From positions 1-64,000 of the forward strand of contig JAUYMU010000068.1 of NCBI GenBank assembly GCA_030698405.1: 64,000 nucleotides of DNA, written 5' to 3'. Shown here piece after piece: positions 42,517 through 51,324 of this stretch (position 1 is its first letter; every line of letters starts with the position of its first letter). Source of the DNA: Bacteroidota bacterium. GTDB taxonomy: Bacteria; Bacteroidota; Bacteroidia; Bacteroidales; Prolixibacteraceae. Position numbers and translations under genes: made by a program. The notes beneath the pieces are model-generated. The model made no database searches. It saw only the letters and a list, made by a program, of their open reading frames with translations, and was not told where the DNA came from.

Positions 42517-43992
42517 TTAGAGCATGATTCCGAGGTACCGGTCGTAAGCTGCATCCCAATCAAGTTCTGTTGACGGGATAAATTTCACCAGTCCAAATGA
42601 GTTCGCAATGATCTCTCTGATTTCTTTCACCGAACCAACATAACCGAGCGCTTTTGCCTGAATCAGGATATTTCCAATTGCCGTAGCTTCGGTAGGACCG
42701 GCAACAACCAGCAAACCGGTTGCATCGGCAGTCAACTGATTCAGAAAATGATTGTTTGCTCCTCCGCCAATAATATGTACAACTTCAATCGGCTGATCGG
42801 AAACTTCACGGATTTGTTCGAGTGTGTAACGGTATTTCAAGGCCAGACTGTCGTAAATACAGCGAATTGTTTCGCCATGGTTTTGCGGTGTTCCCTGTGC
42901 GGTCTGATAACAAAAATCACGGACAGCCTGAACCATATTTCTCGGATTCAGAAACATGGAATCATCAGGATTGATCAGAAACTTAAAAGGTTCCGTTCCA
43001 CGTGCCAGCTCTACCATTTCAGGCCAGGCATATACGGTTCCCTCTTCCGACCAGATCCGCTGAACTTCCTGTATCAACCACATTCCCATGATGTTTTTCA
43101 GGAAACGGGTGGTTCCGTCAACGCCACCTTCATTGGTGAAATTCATTTCGCGGATCTTATCAGAAATGAGCGGTTGCGGACTTTCGATACCCATCAGCGA
43201 CCAGGTTCCGGAGCTGATGTAGGCAAAATTATTCAGGGTACTTGGCATCGAAACAATGGCAGAACCGGTATCGTGACCAGCCACCGCAATTACAGGAACT
43301 GATTTGCTGCCGGTTTCACGGGCAACCTCTTCTTTAATCTTTCCGATAATGGTTCCGGGAAGAATAATGTCTTCCAAAATATTGGTTGGAATCCCAACTT
43401 TCTCCAGCAATTCGTAATTCCAGTCGCAGGTTCCTGGCACAATCATCTGACTGGTGCTTGCAATGGAAAATTCGCTCTTTTTCACTCCTGAAAAAAGGTA
43501 ATTCAGCGCGTCGGGCATAAAAAGAATTGAATCGGTGATTTCGAGCAGCGAGGATTGATCTTTCACCATCGAGAACAACTGGAACAAACTGTTGAACTGC
43601 ATAAACTGAATGCCGGTTTGGGCATAAACTTCTTCCTCCGGAACAAGCTTAAATAAATCGTCCATGGAAGTATTGGTGCGCGAATCGCGGTAGGCAAAAG
43701 GAAGTGAAAGGATCAATCCTTCCTTGGTAAGGTGCACAAAATCAACACCCCAGGTATCCACTCCGATTGATTCAGGCTGAATACCATACTCTTTGATACA
43801 CATTTTCAAACCGGTCTTCAATTCGTTGAACAAACTGAAAATATTCCAGAAATAATGACCGTTGATCAACTGCATTTGATTCGTAAAACGATGAACTTCT
43901 GTCAGTTCAAGTTTACCATCTACCAAAATTCCAAGAATTGCACGTCCGCTTGAAGCGCCAAGATCAAAGGCTAAAAAATATTTTCTGTTCAT
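42517..43992 (-). CDS. rhaB: Rhamnulokinase RhaB-like, 491 aa
   Basis: FGGY-family sugar kinase. MNRKYFLAFDLGASSGRAILG is the N-terminal phosphate-1 motif; SIGVDTWGVDFVHL near residue 75 is characteristic of rhamnulokinase; the C-terminal VVHIIGGGANNHFLNQLTAD is the adenosine motif. ATG at 43992 is preferred over upstream starts. It turns L-rhamnulose into L-rhamnulose-1-phosphate in the cytoplasm and fits the GH78 alpha-rhamnosidase 8 kb away. No RhaA or RhaD is in the window. Confidence 0.88.
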   Translation of the reverse strand: MNRKYFLAFDLGASSGRAILGILVDGKLELTEVHRFTNQMQLINGHYFWNIFSLFNELKTGLKMCIKEYGIQPESIGVDTWGVDFVHLTKEGLILSLPFAYRDSRTNTSMDDLFKLVPEEEVYAQTGIQFMQFNSLFQLFSMVKDQSSLLEITDSILFMPDALNYLFSGVKKSEFSIASTSQMIVPGTCDWNYELLEKVGIPTNILEDIILPGTIIGKIKEEVARETGSKSVPVIAVAGHDTGSAIVSMPSTLNNFAYISSGTWSLMGIESPQPLISDKIREMNFTNEGGVDGTTRFLKNIMGMWLIQEVQRIWSEEGTVYAWPEMVELARGTEPFKFLINPDDSMFLNPRNMVQAVRDFCYQTAQGTPQNHGETIRCIYDSLALKYRYTLEQIREVSDQPIEVVHIIGGGANNHFLNQLTADATGLLVVAGPTEATAIGNILIQAKALGYVGSVKEIREIIANSFGLVKFIPSTELDWDAAYDRYLGIML

Positions 43993-44531
43993 CGTTTCAG
44001 GTTTATTTAAATTCAATTCAAACAAAGAAAACAAAATTCAGGGCAAGTGGTATCCTGTGCAATCCTGAAGAAGATAATTTGGGGATGTGGGGATGTGGAA
44101 ATTTGAGATTGAAAAAATTGAAAATCGTCAATTCTTTAGGCTCAATAATACATAGTGTGGGTTAGAGCTTTTATTCGCAAATTGAACCTTTTCATTTCCT
44201 TATTTAAATTAAGGTAATAAGGTTGTGTTCGTATGGTTAGTATTATTACTAAGGTTAATTTCTCAAAATAAGGTTTCAGGAAACATAATTGATTAATTGT
44301 CTGTATAAGAGGCTTATTAATCGGAAAATAACCTTATTTCTGTTTTGCAAACCTTAGTAGAACATATCGCACCCCACCGACTTTAACCTTATTAATCATC
44401 AATGAATTTGAAAAATAATTACCCGCACCAACCGAAATAGAACCATTTTTCTCATCTTCAAATTTTCATATTTTATCAGTTTTACATCTTCAAATTCCTA
44501 CATCTTCTCATCTTCACATCATCTCATTTTC
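43993..44531. other. Intergenic region with a cluster of AAGGT(T) motifs
   Basis: 539 bp without a gene. Between 44211 and 44392 the core AAGGT or its complement ACCTT occurs about seven times (for example 44211, 44219, 44251, 44269 in one direction and 44330, 44350, 44384 in the other), often as TAAGGTT/AACCTTA. It could be a regulator-binding array upstream of rhaB. The end (about 44460-44530) is low-complexity CTTCTCATTTTC-like sequence. Confidence 0.5.
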
Positions 44532-45809
44532 TCATTTTCCTCTATAGTGCTTATCTGCAAACTGAACATACTGCTGCCAGTCGTAAAGTGTCAGGTCGTG
44601 CTTTCCGGAGCGGATATGGTAGCCAATGGTTCCCATTACCGGTTGGTTTAATTCGGGCATTTCTTTAGCCGGAAGTCCTTCCACTCCGAGCAATTCATAT
44701 GCAGCCGACGCATATTTTGCAGCTAAAAATTCGCCCCTCGGATCGGCCCATTTATCATCTTCAGCACTTGCCACGTACAACGGACGGGGAGCAATCAGGG
44801 CTAGCAGCATGTGCTGATCAACCGGAAGCTTATCTTCATTGTCATTGTATTTCAGGAAATTATCGCAAAACCAATGTGGAAAAGAAGTATTGATTATCCT
44901 GACAGTTTCGCCAATTCTCCGGCGTGAAAGAGCAGCCCCACCACAGCCAGACTCATTGGAAATGACCATTGCAAAACGCGGATCATTTGCTCCTGCCCAT
45001 AATGCAGCTTTGCCCAGTCGGGAATGACCCAGTACTGCCACTTTTTTCGCATCAACCAAAGGTTCCTGCTCCAGATAATCCATTACTTTACTCAAGCCCC
45101 ACGCCCATGCGGCAACCGATCCCCACTCGTTGTGCTTTGGATTTAATTGATTTTCCTGGTAAAAAAACGGATGAATTCCATCTGAGAAGTCGTTTTTATC
45201 GGGGTCGATATCGCCGTAACAAATGGTAACCAGTCCATATCCGGCTTTGATGATCTCCTCAACCGGCCAGCTATCTTCATCAGAAGCCCTTGATTGTTCG
45301 GTTACCTGATTGTTAATGATTCCAACAGAAGGATTGTTGTTCACCCATGATTCTGTCAACCGGATTGCAGGATCATTTATAACTGTATGATTGCCGGTAA
45401 AATTATACCCTACGAAAACAGGTACATTTTCCTTGTCTTTTGGCAGATACATCAGCACATTCACTTCCAGATGATGTTCATTTTTATTAAAAAACAGGGA
45501 AAGCTGTTTACGATGAGCCAATCCATTTAATGCATTGTCAGAGCTTTCCCAAATCTTGACTTCTGAAATCCCCAATTCACGGGGAACTTTTCCGTAAACC
45601 TCGTTGGTAAAAAGTTCAAGGATTTCAGGCCTTTGCTTTTTTAGCCATACTTTTTCAGATTTAACCTTTCGTCCGTTGAAACGGGTTAAAACATCAGGCA
45701 ATTTATATTCAGGAATTTTTGATTCTTCGTAATTAACGTTTTCGCGCTGTGCATTTGCGTATCCCAACATCAGGAAAGAAAAAAGCAGTAAAAGAGTAAA
45801 ATTCTTCAT
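44532..45809 (-). CDS. CE15-like glucuronoyl esterase / alpha-beta hydrolase, 425 aa
   Basis: Exported (signal MKNFTLLLLFSFLMLGYANA). Alpha/beta hydrolase with the nucleophile elbow VLGHSRLGKAALWAGAND (family form G-x-S-R-x-G-K), GCGGAALSRRRIGE near residue 290 and YHIRSGKHDLTLYDW near the C-terminus, which supplies the His. This is the CE15 pattern; CE15 enzymes cleave 4-O-methyl-glucuronoyl esters in lignin-carbohydrate complexes, and marine members may act on other uronate esters. Linked to sulfatases and rhamnose genes here. Confidence 0.88.
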   Translation of the reverse strand: MKNFTLLLLFSFLMLGYANAQRENVNYEESKIPEYKLPDVLTRFNGRKVKSEKVWLKKQRPEILELFTNEVYGKVPRELGISEVKIWESSDNALNGLAHRKQLSLFFNKNEHHLEVNVLMYLPKDKENVPVFVGYNFTGNHTVINDPAIRLTESWVNNNPSVGIINNQVTEQSRASDEDSWPVEEIIKAGYGLVTICYGDIDPDKNDFSDGIHPFFYQENQLNPKHNEWGSVAAWAWGLSKVMDYLEQEPLVDAKKVAVLGHSRLGKAALWAGANDPRFAMVISNESGCGGAALSRRRIGETVRIINTSFPHWFCDNFLKYNDNEDKLPVDQHMLLALIAPRPLYVASAEDDKWADPRGEFLAAKYASAAYELLGVEGLPAKEMPELNQPVMGTIGYHIRSGKHDLTLYDWQQYVQFADKHYRGK

Positions 45810-46242
45810 GGTTTGAATAAAAACAGGTTAGTGCATAAAGATAATAAACAAAATATAGAAGTAAGGCGTTATCACTCCAAATATGCAACACACAACTCAA
45901 AGTATCTGATGAAAAAATATAAAAAACTGTTTGATCGTGCTGACCTTAACATCACTTCCGGGATGTCAAAACATGGTCTTTTAATTGATCGCAGTTTATC
46001 CGAATTTCAATGATTGAATTACGTTCTTTGCCTGAAGCCTGCCATTCTTTAGGCGATGCTTTATCGAAGCGGACACCTTTGGTGCGCACATCGCAATAGC
46101 AATTATTGTCTGAATTGATTTTCACCTGACTCCAGCGGCTAACGGACAAACTTCCGGAGTTAAACCAAACGATACCAGCTCCGGCGTACAAAGTCGTACA
46201 ACTTTAAATTTTCTGACTTTTATCGGTATTGCAAAACCTAAA
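45810..46242. other. Intergenic region with a possible remnant
   Basis: 433 bp between the CE15-like gene and sulfatase A. Apart from the 79-codon remnant nothing clear is seen. Confidence 0.4.
45952..46191 (-). pseudogene. Possible gene remnant, 79-codon frame
   Basis: The frame has protein-like sequence (VWFNSGSLSVSRWSQVKINSD, then KGVRFDKASPKEWQASG and NSIIEIRINCDQ) resembling the end of a glycan-active enzyme or a beta-sandwich domain. It has no signal peptide, lies between CE15 and sulfatase genes, and is too short for a full domain. I cannot name a family. It may be an eroded end of a lost neighbour. Confidence 0.3.
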
Positions 46243-47937
46243 CTACTTTATTTCAAATGTTCCTGAAATCTCTCCGCTGTCTTCGTAACCGTATCTTACC
46301 GCTTTTATCCTGATGGAGTTGGTGCCTTTTGCCAATCGCAGCGGGCCGCTGTACAGTTTCCAGGCAGGTTTATTGCCTGTTTCTGTGGTATAAACAATGG
46401 AAGCTCCGTGTGTCGGACAGTAAAAAGCAAGCGTCATGGGCGCGGAGAATGTTCCTCCTGTCTGGTAATTTTTCGAGCCACGATCTTCAGGGGCGTTCAC
46501 AATGAAATACGGTTTGTCTGTCACCGGTTGTTTGCCGCCCGGCCACATCATTTCGATCATTTCCGGCTCGTTCATCCGTCCCAAATCATTGATGGTTACT
46601 GCCCAGTTGTCCTGCTGAAGGCGCATTTCTGCCAGCATTGTTTTGTATTTCAGGTTGTCAGCCAGGTTGTTCAACTGAAAAGGATCGGCTTTCACATCGT
46701 ATAATTCTTCCGGCGGACGAGTACTGGCCATCCAGCTTTTTTGAGCCGGATTCAATTTTCCTTCCGCATCTAAACGCATCATTTCCTGCATAATGGGCAT
46801 CTTGTTCAGATAAGGGACCCAAATGTGGAATGGTTCATTGGGATAAAAATTTCGGATGTAGAGGTAATCTTTCGACCGAACGGAGCGGATCATGTCGTAC
46901 GATTCGTCCACCCTGTCGCGGGTTCCAAAAACATACTGACGCGGTTCGGCGGTCTGGTTGCCCAAAAATGCACGGCCCTGCATGTGCGAAGGTACTTTCA
47001 CCCCAGCCATCGAAAGTACAGTTGGCCCAAAATCAATGGAGCTGATCAACTGATCGTTCACCGTATTGGGTTTTACGGCGCCCGGCCAGCGAATGATCAG
47101 CGGGATATTCAGGCCGGAATCATACAACCACCGTTTTCCACGTGGAAGTCCGTCGCCATGATCGCCCCAGAAAAAGACAATCGTATTTTCAACTTCGCCT
47201 TCGCGATCCAGTTCTGCCAGCAAACTGGCAACTGCCGAATCGAGCCGGGCCGTGTTGTCGTATGATTTGGCCAGATTGCGGCGCACAATTTCTGTGTCAG
47301 CATAATACGGTGGAACCTTTACTTTTTTCGGGTCGGTTTTCACGTTGCTGATGTCCCAGTTCTGGCTTTCGTGCGTGCCAAGATGATTGAACACCGCGAA
47401 GAACGGCTGATTCTTATCCGGGCGGTTTTTGTAATGGGCCGTTTTGCTGCAATCGTCCCAAATACTCGCCGGAACCGGATCTTTGGCAAACTGGTAGTCG
47501 GTTTTGTTGTTGTTGGTGCAGTAATATCCGGCAACGCGCAAATATTCGGTAAAAGCTTTCACGTAGTGTGGCGGGACTGCGGTAAACTCCACCGGATTTT
47601 CAACCAAACGGCGGTAGCTGGTGGTGCGCATGTGCATACAGCCAATCGAGTTTTGGTACATCCCGGTGATGATTCCGGCACGGCAGGGTGCACATATCGC
47701 TGCCGTGGTAAACGCATTGGTAAACCGCACTCCCTGGGTAGCCAGTTTGTCGATATTCGGAGTTTGCGCCACCTTATCGCCGTAACAACCCAGGTGCGGG
47801 CTGAAATCTTCGGTCGATATCCAGATGATGTTGGGGCGTTGCTGATTGGTTTGTGTCTGCGCTGTGTGCGGTATAATTCCACCGACAATGGCTGGAAGAA
47901 TTCCTGCCAGCAGTTTGGTTTGATTTTTAAGGTTCAT
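46243..47937 (-). CDS. Sulfatase A with C-terminal beta-sandwich domain, 564 aa
   Basis: Exported type I sulfatase. The active-site motif is C82-A-P-C-R86 with the formylglycine Cys at 82. The first metal site reads STEDFSPHLG (Glu-Asp instead of Asp-Asp), typical of N-sulfoglucosamine sulfohydrolase-like members. GDHGDGLPRGKRW near residue 258 holds the second metal site. The last 75 residues (PMTLAFYCPTHGASIVYTTE ... GTNSIRIKAVRYGYEDSG) form a chitobiase-C-like beta-sandwich. Follows sulfatase B by 6 bp. Its glycan target is unknown. Confidence 0.92.
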   Translation of the reverse strand: MNLKNQTKLLAGILPAIVGGIIPHTAQTQTNQQRPNIIWISTEDFSPHLGCYGDKVAQTPNIDKLATQGVRFTNAFTTAAICAPCRAGIITGMYQNSIGCMHMRTTSYRRLVENPVEFTAVPPHYVKAFTEYLRVAGYYCTNNNKTDYQFAKDPVPASIWDDCSKTAHYKNRPDKNQPFFAVFNHLGTHESQNWDISNVKTDPKKVKVPPYYADTEIVRRNLAKSYDNTARLDSAVASLLAELDREGEVENTIVFFWGDHGDGLPRGKRWLYDSGLNIPLIIRWPGAVKPNTVNDQLISSIDFGPTVLSMAGVKVPSHMQGRAFLGNQTAEPRQYVFGTRDRVDESYDMIRSVRSKDYLYIRNFYPNEPFHIWVPYLNKMPIMQEMMRLDAEGKLNPAQKSWMASTRPPEELYDVKADPFQLNNLADNLKYKTMLAEMRLQQDNWAVTINDLGRMNEPEMIEMMWPGGKQPVTDKPYFIVNAPEDRGSKNYQTGGTFSAPMTLAFYCPTHGASIVYTTETGNKPAWKLYSGPLRLAKGTNSIRIKAVRYGYEDSGEISGTFEIK

Positions 47938-47943
47938 TGGTAT

Positions 47944-49371
47944 TTATGGAATAAGTTTAAAATGTTCATTTTCGGTTCGGCTGTTTTTCATCAGCGCCAG
48001 CAGTTCTTCCAATTTTTCAGGATTTTGTTCTGCCAGATTGTTTTGTTCCTGAATATCTTCCTTCAAGTTGTAAAGTTCAACTGTGGTCTTTTCAGAATTT
48101 TTCACATTCAAGCGGATACATTTCCAGCCATCTTTCAGGATAGCCTGTTTTCCGCCTTGTTCGTGAAATTCGAAATAAAGCGATTCATGTTTAGATTGTG
48201 TTTCACCTATCAATTCAGGCAGATAAGAAATACCATCTGTTTGGGGAGAAGGCACCCCGGCCAATTCGCAGGCAGTTGGCATGAAATCCCAAAAGGCCGA
48301 CTCGTGATTGCTCTCACGTCCCGGAGCTATGGTGCCCGTCCAACGGGCGATAAAAGGGATCCGGATACCACCTTCATACAAATCGCGCTTGTGGCCACGG
48401 AACGGAACATTGTTTTCAGCATAAAACCCATCGGGGCCATCGCCGCCATTATCGCTGGTGAAAACAATCAGTGTATTTTCGTCGAGCCCCAACGATTTTA
48501 GTTGGTTCATGATTTTACCTACTTCATTGTCGAGGTAAGTAACCATTGTAGCATAGCCTTTTTCACTTTCGGTCCAGGCTTCATTTTCGTAAGGCGCAAA
48601 CGACGGAATATCGGAATACTTTTTCCCTTCGGGCGCTTCTCCATTATCGTGCGGAATTACAACAGAGAAATAAAGAAAAAATGGGTTCGCCTTGTTCTCT
48701 TCGATGTATCCGAGCGCCTTTTTGGTAAATAATTCCTGCGAAAACTGCTTTCGCTCAATTGGATAGCTTCCCAATCCTGCTGTCCAGTGCGTCGAATCCA
48801 TGTAAACCACCTTGTTTTCGAGCATCACTTTTTTTCCGTTTTCCATCAGGAATTCCGGGCAGTGATTGTGTGCCAGCACCTGGCAGAGGTAGCCAAACGA
48901 ATAATCGAACCCCTGCCTAAGCGGGTCGCCCGAAGTTCCTTCCACCCCAAGTCCCCATTTGCCAATGAGGGCAGTTTTGTAACCGGCCTCCTTCAGTTTT
49001 GAAGCTACCGTAATGGTATTATCTGCCAGCGGCAGTTGGCCATACGGTTCCCATTGAAGATTGCCGCGCACCTGGCAATGGCCAGTGGTCAAGCCGGTCA
49101 TCAGCGAACAGCGCGATGGGGCACAAACCGAAGTCCCCGCATAATGATTGGTAAACCGTATGCCTTCGGCAGCCATGCGATCGAGGTTGGGCGTTTTTAT
49201 CCGTTGGACACCGTAGCAGCCCAAATCGGCATAACCCAAATCGTCGGCCATGATATAGATAATATTGGGTTTGCGCACTTCCTGCTTTTTTTGTGTGCAG
49301 GAACTCATTGCAATCAATCCGCTTCCGGCTATTGATGCCAGGAATAATTTGTTGGTTAGAAAATTTTGCAT
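47944..49371 (-). CDS. Sulfatase B, lipoprotein type, 475 aa
   Basis: Signal peptide with lipobox AMSSC (Cys25). Metal residues in MADDLGYADLGCYG (Asp43, Asp44) and the modification motif C83-A-P-S-R87 followed by CSLMTGLTTGHCQVRGN. FTSDNGGDGPDGFYAEN near residue 310 and HKRDLYEGGIRIPFIARW complete the arylsulfatase signature. It precedes sulfatase A by 6 bp on the same strand, and a REPIN-like element lies upstream (49465-49646), which may mark an operon boundary. Confidence 0.92.
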   Translation of the reverse strand: MQNFLTNKLFLASIAGSGLIAMSSCTQKKQEVRKPNIIYIMADDLGYADLGCYGVQRIKTPNLDRMAAEGIRFTNHYAGTSVCAPSRCSLMTGLTTGHCQVRGNLQWEPYGQLPLADNTITVASKLKEAGYKTALIGKWGLGVEGTSGDPLRQGFDYSFGYLCQVLAHNHCPEFLMENGKKVMLENKVVYMDSTHWTAGLGSYPIERKQFSQELFTKKALGYIEENKANPFFLYFSVVIPHDNGEAPEGKKYSDIPSFAPYENEAWTESEKGYATMVTYLDNEVGKIMNQLKSLGLDENTLIVFTSDNGGDGPDGFYAENNVPFRGHKRDLYEGGIRIPFIARWTGTIAPGRESNHESAFWDFMPTACELAGVPSPQTDGISYLPELIGETQSKHESLYFEFHEQGGKQAILKDGWKCIRLNVKNSEKTTVELYNLKEDIQEQNNLAEQNPEKLEELLALMKNSRTENEHFKLIP

Positions 49372-49464
49372 GAACTATTTGTTTAAAGGATAATATATTA
49401 TGCGAATTAAGAGTTAAAAACTGTATTAAAATGATTTTATTATTCTAATAATAAGCACTTTATT

Positions 49465-49646
49465 GAACCCACTTCGGGGTTCTTATTGTACTTTATTGTC
49501 TTACCCCGCACTTCGTACGGGGTTATTCAAATTAAACCACTTTCGTGGTTTCGAAGAGAAAATCCTGAAAGGATTTAATATGAATAACCGCGGGTGTAAA
49601 CCCGTGGTAAATAGAACGATGTGATTCGGAACCCCAAAGTGGTTTC
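49465..49646. repeat. REPIN-like bipartite hairpin element, copy 5
   Basis: GAACCC/GGGTTC (49465-49482), ACCCCG/CGGGGT (49503-49523), GGTTATTCAAATT, AAACCAC/GTGGTTT (49534-49551), AAATCCT/AGGATTT (49560-49576), TATGAATAACC, CCGCGGGT/ACCCGTGG (about 49588-49607), GAACC/GGTTTC (about 49629-49646). It fills most of the 334 bp between two sulfatase genes. Confidence 0.8.
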
Positions 49647-49705
49647 AATTAGAAACCGTATCTCAATCCTTAATTCGCATATATTAGTTGTAAATGTTTT
49701 AATGC

Positions 49706-51316
49706 TTATTGTTTATCCAGCTTTTCTTTGGAAACCACTCCTACCCGACCGGCCCAATTTTCGTAAACCTGAATCATCTGTTCTTTTCGGTCGGTTTGTT
49801 CAGCACTTAAATCGTTCAGTTCCGAACGGTCGGTTTTCAGGTTGTAAAGTTCCCAGCCCATAAATTTCTTTTGGCCGTAATTGTATTGCGAAACCAACTT
49901 CCAATCTGCATCACGCATGGCGCGGTTTCCTTCGTGCTCCCAGAAAATGGGCTGTTGCCGTTTCATTTTCTTTCCTGAAAAAGCAGCTTTCAGACTAACA
50001 CCTTCCATCGGAGTGATTGGGTTTCCGTTGAATGTTTCCGGGTATTTTCCACCGGCATAGTCAATAAAAGTGGTCATCAGGTCGGTAATGTGACCGGGTT
50101 GATGAACCAGCTTTCCCCCTCTAATTTGTTCAGGATAAAAGGCGATGAACGGGGTAGAAATACCGCCCTCGTGTACCCAGTGTTTGTGCATCCTGAAAGG
50201 CGTATTGCTCACGTTCGCCCAGGGGAATTCGTAGGCATCAAACGAATCGGAAGTACCTGTTTCGCCCGTCGTGCGGATGTAATTGCCCTTGTTTTTGGTG
50301 CCTTCGTGGCAGCCACCATTATCCGAAAGGAAAATGATCAGCGTGTTATTGAGTTCGCCCATACTTTCGAGTTGCGCCACCATCCGGCCAATGTTTTGAT
50401 CGAGACGATCGATCATAGCCGCATAAACAGCCATGCGCAAATCCCACATTTTCTGATCTTCCGGGCTTAACGAATCCCATTCCGGTGAATTGACATCGCG
50501 CGGAGAAAGCTGGCACGAGGCTTCGATCAAACCCATTTTTTTCATTCGTTCGAAACGCTCTTTGCGCAACACATCCCAGCCTTTCATGTATTTTCCGCGG
50601 TATTTGGCAATGTCGTCGGGTAAAGCATGAAGCGGCCAGTGCGGAGCGGTGTACGCCAGGTACATAAAGAACGGCTCTTTCTTTTGCTTTTCCTCTTCCA
50701 GAAACTGAAGGGCATAATCGGTAATGGCATTGGTAAAGTAGAAACCCTGTTTTGGCGGATCGTAATCGGCATCATCGAGCATCATGCGCGGTGCCTGCTG
50801 ATTGGTTCTGTACGGAATTCGCTCAAAGTAACTTCCGGCGCCGTCGATGAGGCCAAAATAACGGTCGAAACCACGTTTGCGGGGCAATGTTTCCGGTCGG
50901 TTGCCAACATGCCATTTGCCCGACATATAAGTGTTGTAGCCATTCATTTTCATGACTTCGCCCATTGTTACCGAAGTGGTATTGAGGTAACCCTGGTAAG
51001 CCGGTACGCCCAAATCGTTGACCATATCGCCCACTCCCGCCTGATGTTGGTACAAGCCGGTTAACAGCGACGCCCTTGTCGGACAACATCGTGATGCGTT
51101 GTAAAACTGCGAAAAACGAACTCCCTGTTGTGCCAGTTTATCCAGATTGGGCGTTTTAATTTCCGAGCCAAAACAACCAATGTCGGAGTAGCCCATGTCA
51201 TCGGCCATAATCAGGAGAATGTTGGGCCGGATTGCCGGTTTTGCAGGTTCCGCTGCCTGGGCCGGTTGAAGTACCAAACCCGTCAGGCCGATACCAATAA
51301 GTTTTTTTATCTGCAT
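49706..51316 (-). CDS. Arylsulfatase C (AtsA-like), 536 aa
   Basis: Signal peptide MQIKKLIGIGLTGLVLQPAQA. Metal site MADDMGYSDIGCFG (Asp39/Asp40), modification motif C77-C-P-T-R81 followed by ASLLTGLYQHQAGVG, which is the classical arylsulfatase form. FLSDNGGCHEGTKNKGNYI near residue 320 and KHWVHEGGISTPFIAFYP follow. Periplasmic. It ends the closely spaced gene run that starts beyond the window and is 8 bp from the GH78 gene. Confidence 0.93.
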   Translation of the reverse strand: MQIKKLIGIGLTGLVLQPAQAAEPAKPAIRPNILLIMADDMGYSDIGCFGSEIKTPNLDKLAQQGVRFSQFYNASRCCPTRASLLTGLYQHQAGVGDMVNDLGVPAYQGYLNTTSVTMGEVMKMNGYNTYMSGKWHVGNRPETLPRKRGFDRYFGLIDGAGSYFERIPYRTNQQAPRMMLDDADYDPPKQGFYFTNAITDYALQFLEEEKQKKEPFFMYLAYTAPHWPLHALPDDIAKYRGKYMKGWDVLRKERFERMKKMGLIEASCQLSPRDVNSPEWDSLSPEDQKMWDLRMAVYAAMIDRLDQNIGRMVAQLESMGELNNTLIIFLSDNGGCHEGTKNKGNYIRTTGETGTSDSFDAYEFPWANVSNTPFRMHKHWVHEGGISTPFIAFYPEQIRGGKLVHQPGHITDLMTTFIDYAGGKYPETFNGNPITPMEGVSLKAAFSGKKMKRQQPIFWEHEGNRAMRDADWKLVSQYNYGQKKFMGWELYNLKTDRSELNDLSAEQTDRKEQMIQVYENWAGRVGVVSKEKLDKQ

Positions 51317-51324
51317 GTCGTTTT

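Noticed and set aside
47371-48501. 376-codon open frame on the plus strand
   Set aside because: It lies antisense across two sulfatase genes whose motifs are clear; its translation has no family signature and is rich in Arg, His and Phe as expected for the shadow of a GC-biased codon pattern.
4020-49646. CRISPR arrays at the hairpin-rich spacers
   Set aside because: The repeats do not alternate with unique spacers of constant length, stems differ between units, and no cas genes are present.
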